Part shown: piece after piece, positions 59,263 through 64,000 of the stretch
Layout of the letters: every line of letters begins with the position of its first letter
Position numbering within the stretch: position 1 is the stretch's first letter
Assembly: GCA_017450065.1 (NCBI GenBank)
Contig: JAFSYI010000041.1
Location: forward strand, 1 to 64,000
Source of the DNA: Lachnospiraceae bacterium
GTDB lineage: Bacteria > Bacillota > Clostridia > Lachnospirales > Lachnospiraceae
Reading direction: 5' to 3'
Length of the DNA stretch: 64,000 bases
Translations under genes and position numbers: made by a program
Notes under the pieces: generated by a model
Seen by the model: the letters and a program-made list of their open reading frames with translations, nothing else
The model's database searches: none
Told to the model about the DNA's origin: nothing

Positions 59263-60619
59263 GTTTTATTTCATGACTAAAACCATATCCGCTTGACATT
59301 TTCACACCTGCCTCCAGATAGCTTACACAGCCGTCTATTCTGAAGCTTCCGTTATGGAAGCACCTTTGGTTACCTTCTATGATATCCATACATCTCATTC
59401 TTTTTGTCCTGTCATCTGTCTCTTCCAGAAAAACCCCCACATAGTCCTTGTAGCTTATGCCCTGACCGCCCTTATCATTAAGGAACGATCTGAATCTCAT
59501 AATATCGTTTAGTGAAAGCTTCACCTGTGACGGACTCTTTATAACCGGACTTCTGCCATTATTAAGCAGTCTTCCCACATCCACTGCCGATTCCGCATAG
59601 GCCCATGCATACACTATGGAATCCCTTACAAGCCCCACAAGATACGGATCCGGCATTCCCCACTCAAGAGGCATATTCAAAATGACCACCTCTACAGCCT
59701 TATTCCACGCTGCACTCATCTTTCCCGCATCACTCTTTATACAGTGCAGGTTATCACTTTCTCTTAGTTCAAGCAGTTTTTTTACCACACATTTAAGATT
59801 ATCCCTGTCTGAATCCATGCCATAGATTATATATTCAAGCTCGGCGGTAAGCTGCTGTTCATCCGAATGTTCCGTATAACAGCCTGATTTCTGCATAAGG
59901 TACTCTGTGAACATATCATCACCGGCAGTATCTCTCTTGATACGCGACATTGCATTCCCTTTGTTAAGAGTGCGTCGTGACGGTATATCACCGAACCTTA
60001 AAGCTTTAAGATCCCCTCCTTTAAGGAAGTCATCCTCGGACATTACCATGCCTCTTACAATGGCACCCGGATTGGTAAGTGGAAAACCGTAGGAATCGAT
60101 TGCCCTTAGCTTTCTATCCCATTCAGCTATAAAATCATCATTTATTCTTATTCCTTCCACACTGCCTTTATTTGCAGAAATATCATTCAGATATCTAATC
60201 TTCCCATATTTTTTTATATAACCGGCAGCCTGCGCCTTAAGCACTTCTCCGTCTCCGTCACTTGCCAATACATAGCTTTCCGCTCTGGAATCTCCAACGG
60301 TTTCCCTGTACCATTCACCGGTTACCCCTGTGCCGGAATAATCGGTATTGACGGTAATATACTGTGACAGATGTCTTGCCACATTATCTATACCCGCACT
60401 GCACTCACCCCTGTAACTGCTGTCTATGAACAGAAGATCATATCTTTTATACAACTCCTGATCATATTCACCAAAGCATGAATTCAGGCCCGCATCCATT
60501 ACGCCTTCAACATTCATACGGATAAGCTGAAGCCTGGCGCTTTCTATAAGAACGCAGATAAGACCTGTTAACACGGCAAGAACAAGAGAAAGAAATACGG
60601 TGATCTCAGCCTTTTTCAT
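59243..60619 (-). CDS. DUF5702-like (TadG-type) pilus locus protein
   Basis: 458 residues. One N-terminal TM/pseudopilin-like helix (EITVFLSLVLAVLTGLICVL, about 4-24) with the DUF5702 signature region ESARLQLIRMNVEGVMDAGLNSCFGEYDQELYKRYDLLFID, and a large extracytoplasmic domain. The family is found in Firmicutes Tad loci in the place of TadG and probably anchors or shapes the pilus at the surface; the role is inferred. It follows the Flp pilin gene and overlaps the next TadE-like gene by 20 nt. Confidence 0.8.
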   Translation of the reverse strand: MKKAEITVFLSLVLAVLTGLICVLIESARLQLIRMNVEGVMDAGLNSCFGEYDQELYKRYDLLFIDSSYRGECSAGIDNVARHLSQYITVNTDYSGTGVTGEWYRETVGDSRAESYVLASDGDGEVLKAQAAGYIKKYGKIRYLNDISANKGSVEGIRINDDFIAEWDRKLRAIDSYGFPLTNPGAIVRGMVMSEDDFLKGGDLKALRFGDIPSRRTLNKGNAMSRIKRDTAGDDMFTEYLMQKSGCYTEHSDEQQLTAELEYIIYGMDSDRDNLKCVVKKLLELRESDNLHCIKSDAGKMSAAWNKAVEVVILNMPLEWGMPDPYLVGLVRDSIVYAWAYAESAVDVGRLLNNGRSPVIKSPSQVKLSLNDIMRFRSFLNDKGGQGISYKDYVGVFLEETDDRTKRMRCMDIIEGNQRCFHNGSFRIDGCVSYLEAGVKMSSGYGFSHEIKRDCIYE

Positions 60620-60634
60620 ATTCCGTTTAATCGC

Positions 60635-60826
60635 CTAAACAGCCGAACTGTCGTTGACAATTCTTTCAAAGATCCCGTTTACAAGAGATGTAAGCTGATC
60701 CCTGAATATAACTACCAGTCCGATCAGAACGACCAGGATCAGTATCAGTTCCACCACTCCGATACCCCTGTTATCCTTTGTACATCTTTTTGTAAGCTCC
60801 ATAAATCCTTTCATAATATAAAACAT
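60635..60826 (-). CDS. flp: Flp-type IVb pilin
   Basis: 63 residues. A short basic leader (KRCTKDNRG) precedes the cleavage region and the hydrophobic helix IGVVELILILVVLIGLVVIF, with Glu at the usual position 5 after Gly. Fits the Flp1-like family of Firmicutes Tad pili, forming the fibre after processing by the prepilin peptidase. GGAGG lies 7 nt before the ATG. It is placed between tadC and the DUF5702 gene. Confidence 0.9.
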   Translation of the reverse strand: MFYIMKGFMELTKRCTKDNRGIGVVELILILVVLIGLVVIFRDQLTSLVNGIFERIVNDSSAV

Positions 60827-60853
60827 TCCATGTCCTCCTTTTTGATCAGTGTT

Positions 60854-62278
60854 TTACATCCTAAATGCAATAAATGCCGGTACCATGACTATAACCAACA
60901 CAACAAACAGCATCATAAGCATCGGAAACAGCAGCCTTGTTCCGGCTTCCTCTCCCAGTTCCCTGGCTCTGTCCTTTCTCTCACAAAAGGCTTCTCTTGC
61001 CTCCATTTCAAGCATTGGCATAAGGTCTGCCCTTCCGCGTCCCATTGCCTGACCTATGAGGCTTATAAACTGTCTGTATTTATTAAGACCGCATCTTGCG
61101 GCAAACCCTTCATATGCCATCAGTTCTCCCATTCCTTCATTCATCCGTCCCTCACATATAAGCATTTCCTCATACAGATATCTCCTGTCTCCGCCATTGT
61201 TTACCCGGCTTAAATAGTCCCTGCAAAGCTTGCTCCATATACCCCTTGTGGTCAGTCCCGCAGAGTAAAAGAGTACAAACCTGTTAACAAGCCTCGGATA
61301 ATCACTCATCAGCTCTCTGTCCCGCTTTTTAACCCTGTTATGAAGCTCCTGATCCTCCCTGAAATACATCGCGGCAGCAGCAATAAGGACCATAATGAGA
61401 ATGACCATACTCTTATTATCCCCGGCCTCCTCATATATCACAGGCGTGTCCTCTACTATGTCCGGAAGTTCCAGATACTCATCCTCTCTGGTATTTTCAT
61501 CAAGCTCACCGGCCAGAAGCTTAACGTATTCCCCGAGAGTATATTCACTGCTTTCTTTTTTCTGATATATCCGGATACTGAAATCCATTTCATACAGAAA
61601 ATCTTCATAGCCAAGCTCTGCATGTATTCCTGTCAATATACCTTCGTTTATATTCTTTATCCCGGCAAGTTTTTTCAGTCTTTCCTCCGAGATCGTTCCT
61701 TTGGAGCTTATCAGCAGCGGATCATCGGTCCTCCATGTTATAATAAAGGGGAATCCCTCAAGAGAAGCCGGAAAATACATATCGGTCTCTATATGGTCAA
61801 CCGATCCGTTATCCTTAAGGATTTTTTCCATAAGTATTCCGTCAGCCTCTTTTGCCATTTCCATGAGTCTTTCGGTTCCATACTTCATTTCACTGACCTG
61901 TATATCGATCATCTCAGGTTCATCGGAAGCCTCTTCCCTTACCTTAAGCCTAAGCTTCTTCTCTGTTCCCATATATGGATTTCTCTTTATCAGATTTCCT
62001 TCCAGAAGCTCACCCGTCCTTAACCCTGCCAATTCGACTGCAAAAGCCGTTATAGCTCCGGCACATATGATAAGAACAGTCATCCTCAGCTTGCGTTTGC
62101 AGAATTCAGTGCTCTTTTGGTACACATCCTGAGCCGGTTCTGTCTTCCTGATACCATCCTTAACCCGCTCACTAGTCAAATGCCTTATTATGATCCGGCG
62201 TTTTTCTTCCGACAACCTGTTAAATATGATCAGAAACGAAAGCCCCGCTATCAGTATAAATCCGTATATTATCAACAT
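60854..62278 (-). CDS. tadC: TadC-like inner-membrane platform protein
   Basis: 474 residues, longer than a typical TadC (about 300). TM segments at about 2-20, 70-90, 293-312 and 450-472. The long middle region (about 95-290) is acidic and probably extracytoplasmic. The C-terminal half carries the T2SF/GspF-type domain (ADLMPMLEMEAREAFCERKDRA, LLFPMLMMLFVVLVIVMVPAF). With TadB it forms the membrane platform on which the TadA ATPase acts. The extra domain may interact with the wall. It starts 51 bp after tadB. Confidence 0.85.
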   Translation of the reverse strand: MLIIYGFILIAGLSFLIIFNRLSEEKRRIIIRHLTSERVKDGIRKTEPAQDVYQKSTEFCKRKLRMTVLIICAGAITAFAVELAGLRTGELLEGNLIKRNPYMGTEKKLRLKVREEASDEPEMIDIQVSEMKYGTERLMEMAKEADGILMEKILKDNGSVDHIETDMYFPASLEGFPFIITWRTDDPLLISSKGTISEERLKKLAGIKNINEGILTGIHAELGYEDFLYEMDFSIRIYQKKESSEYTLGEYVKLLAGELDENTREDEYLELPDIVEDTPVIYEEAGDNKSMVILIMVLIAAAAMYFREDQELHNRVKKRDRELMSDYPRLVNRFVLFYSAGLTTRGIWSKLCRDYLSRVNNGGDRRYLYEEMLICEGRMNEGMGELMAYEGFAARCGLNKYRQFISLIGQAMGRGRADLMPMLEMEAREAFCERKDRARELGEEAGTRLLFPMLMMLFVVLVIVMVPAFIAFRM

Positions 62279-62329
62279 CCTTGATCCGCTCCGTTCGGTT
62301 TATGTACTCTTAAATTCCGGTACCCTTAT

Positions 62330-63067
62330 TCAGACCTTTATATCTATAAGCTTTTCAGACAGCAGATACGATGAGGCGTATATGAGAAGACATACCGTCA
62401 TAACCGCTATCCCAACCGGATTATGATACAGCACACTCAGGAAGCTTCCGCTCGTTATCCTGAGATACAGTATTATGGCAAAGGGAATGATACACATAAG
62501 TCTCTGTTCGTATTTCCTGCCTGTAAGTATCACTCTTATTTCCTTCTCCGTATCATCCTTTTCCTTCATCATCCTGACTGTTTTTCTTATGATCCCTCCA
62601 AAATCACCACCGCTTCTCTTGGCCAGTGTAAATATTTCCGCAAAATCCGTGATATCCTCAATATCAGCTCTCTTTGCGAATTCCTCCAGCACACTCTCCA
62701 GGGCAGCCCCCGCTTCCAGCATGGAGAAGAAATATTCAAGCTCCCTGACTATAAGGCTGTTCCTGCCATAAAGCCTGAGCATGTCCTTATGGGCTTCGTA
62801 AAAAGAATTCTCTATCGAATATCCTGCCGAAAGAGCCGATGCCACACTGTCGATCATGTCCTGAAACTGTCTTCTGAGCCTCGTCTTCTGTTCTTCCTTA
62901 AGCTTTTCCTTTATCCTTTTAAAAAACAGTACTGCGAAAGGAAGTGATATAATAAAAGCAAATAAGGAATCATAGAAGGCGTAGGATATAAACAGACAAA
63001 TACCTACATAGAGAATCGAATATTTAACTGTGTCCTTTATGTCCATCCTGTAACTGTTATAATCCAT
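62330..63067 (-). CDS. tadB: TadB-like inner-membrane platform protein
   Basis: 245 residues. T2SF-type protein with TM segments at about 13-45 and near 195-235, and a cytosolic helical domain between (SVASALSAGYSIENSFYEA, LEAGAALESVLEEFAKR, TLAKRSGGDFGGIIRKTVRMM). Works with TadC and the TadA ATPase in pilus assembly. Its start overlaps the tadA end by 11 nt. Confidence 0.9.
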   Translation of the reverse strand: MDYNSYRMDIKDTVKYSILYVGICLFISYAFYDSLFAFIISLPFAVLFFKRIKEKLKEEQKTRLRRQFQDMIDSVASALSAGYSIENSFYEAHKDMLRLYGRNSLIVRELEYFFSMLEAGAALESVLEEFAKRADIEDITDFAEIFTLAKRSGGDFGGIIRKTVRMMKEKDDTEKEIRVILTGRKYEQRLMCIIPFAIILYLRITSGSFLSVLYHNPVGIAVMTVCLLIYASSYLLSEKLIDIKV

Positions 63068-64000
63068 CTATTCCTGCCTTTATCAGCTTCTCCCTGTGTT
63101 TTAGCGATCCCAGTTTTCTGAATTCACCCATAATCCTGCCTCTTATCTCTTCTGTCTCCTCGAAACGATACAGAATCTGTGACTGTACTTCGCCATTGTC
63201 ATATCCTGTAATTTCCCTTATTTCAAGAAGCCGTCTGCTCTTATCCCTAAGCCTTCCAAGCTGGATGATAATGTCTATCCCGGAAGCCATCTGTCTTCTG
63301 AGCGCTCCTATGGGTATCTCCGTGTGCAGCATCATCATGGTTTCCAGTCTGGATAAAGCATCAGCCGCACTGTTTGCATGTATGGTCGACATCGATCCGT
63401 CCTGTCCCACATTCATGGCCTGGAGCATATCTATCGATTCGCTGCCCCTTACTTCCCCGACAATGACTCTGTCTGGCCTCATCCTGAGTGCTGTCTTTAT
63501 AAGATCCCTTATACTGATCGCATTGCATCCCTCTACATTTGCATTCCTTGCCTCAAGGGAAACCAGATTCTCTATACCCTGAATGATAAGCTCCGCACTG
63601 TCTTCGATGGTTATTATCCTTTCCGTTGTTGGAATATATCCGCTTAAAACATTCAGAAAGGTTGTCTTTCCGGCACCGGTTCCGCCGCTTATCAGGATAT
63701 TATACTTTGCCTCTACAAGCCTGCTTAAAAAACCGAGCACCTCCCTGCTTACCGAATCCATCGCTATAAGCTTTTCCCCGTCAATCGGTATCTTAGGAAA
63801 ACGTCTGATCGTCAGGATCGGTCCGTTAAGCGCCACCGGCTCAAGAACAACATTTACTCTGGAACCGTCCTTAAGCCTTGCATCAACTATCGGCTGCGCG
63901 GCGTTTACGGTCCGGTTAGCCCCCGCCACTATCTGCTGGATTATATCTGAGAGCCTGTCTTTGGAATCAAAGCTCCGTCCGGTATCAATAAGGCCTCCGT
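63057..64000 (-). CDS. tadA: TadA/CpaF pilus-assembly ATPase, partial at the window edge
   Basis: The C-terminal 314 residues of a secretion ATPase that powers Tad pilus assembly; the frame is still open at position 64000, so the start lies outside. Visible: DARLKDGSRVNVVLEP, GPILTIRRF, Walker A SGGTGAGKTTFLN, Asp box ITIEDSAEL, Walker B RMRPDRVIVGEVRG and the His box STIHANSA. It heads the visible part of the operon, with tadB, tadC and flp downstream. Confidence 0.95.
   Translation of the reverse strand, partial: GGLIDTGRSFDSKDRLSDIIQQIVAGANRTVNAAQPIVDARLKDGSRVNVVLEPVALNGPILTIRRFPKIPIDGEKLIAMDSVSREVLGFLSRLVEAKYNILISGGTGAGKTTFLNVLSGYIPTTERIITIEDSAELIIQGIENLVSLEARNANVEGCNAISIRDLIKTALRMRPDRVIVGEVRGSESIDMLQAMNVGQDGSMSTIHANSAADALSRLETMMMLHTEIPIGALRRQMASGIDIIIQLGRLRDKSRRLLEIREITGYDNGEVQSQILYRFEETEEIRGRIMGEFRKLGSLKHREKLIKAGIDGL

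Noticed and set aside
1-64000. CRISPR array, tRNA or rRNA genes, riboswitches
   Set aside because: No regularly spaced repeats, cloverleaf-like sequences or recognisable riboswitch cores were seen on a read-through; weak structured RNAs cannot be excluded without a covariance search.

Overview
The window looks like a chromosomal segment of a low-to-mid GC, Gram-positive anaerobe of the family Lachnospiraceae, probably near Butyrivibrio or Pseudobutyrivibrio. This rests on gene content and order: coaX-dusB-greA-lysS, dnaE-pfkA-RNA methyltransferase-proC, a rubrerythrin with an N-terminal rubredoxin domain, LysRS with a C-terminal tRNA-binding domain, a Tad/Flp pilus locus of the Firmicutes type, and many hybrid histidine kinases. 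Almost every gene is on the minus strand. I saw no rRNA, tRNA or CRISPR array.

0-11.2 kb is an accessory island: a two-TM protein with a GAF-like domain, a divergent sugar transferase with a C12 tract upstream of its gene, an insertion sequence with a DDE transposase, two unknown membrane proteins, and a two-gene AAA ATPase plus subtilisin-like protease locus that I identify as ietAS (known as a plasmid toxin-antitoxin pair and as an anti-phage system). Copies of a short dispersed repeat with a core like GGTTCTTTTGTCTTG sit at module boundaries and bracket ietAS and the membrane-protein pair. 11.2-11.8 kb holds an orphan Rieske domain and a nested palindrome.

11.8-19.2 kb is a decayed integrative conjugative element of the Tn1549-like clostridial type. 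It keeps a VirB6 start fused in frame to an internal piece of the element's large helicase, a Maff2 protein, the C-terminal part of the VirD4 coupling protein, a frameshifted antitoxin-like gene, a zinc-ribbon/nuclease-like protein, and a replication-partition block (small ORF, parA, parB, repA) in which consecutive genes overlap by exactly 8 nt. repA is frameshifted in an A-run. Two identical 25-bp palindromes lie beside repA.

19.2-43 kb is mainly core chromosome: lysS, greA, dusB, coaX, argF, an SH3/SleB-type wall hydrolase, proC, a SpoU methyltransferase, pfkA, dnaE, a GDSL esterase, truA, a zinc-ribbon protein paired with a TPM protein, a hybrid kinase, a Kv-like channel and rubrerythrin. 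Intergenic spaces carry several families of hairpin repeats and a perfect 34-bp palindrome made of two consensus DnaA boxes.

43-53 kb is a four-gene signalling cluster: a 7TM hybrid kinase, a REC-GGDEF-REC-HD-GYP protein, a hybrid kinase ending in an HPt domain, and a hybrid kinase fused to a DegV lipid-binding domain. It may form one phosphorelay tied to c-di-GMP. 53-56 kb holds murG, a HIT protein and a flavodoxin-SCP2 fusion. 56-64 kb is a Tad pilus operon (tadA, tadB, tadC, flp, DUF5702/TadG-like, TadE-like proteins, prepilin peptidase, FHA protein) that runs off the right edge.
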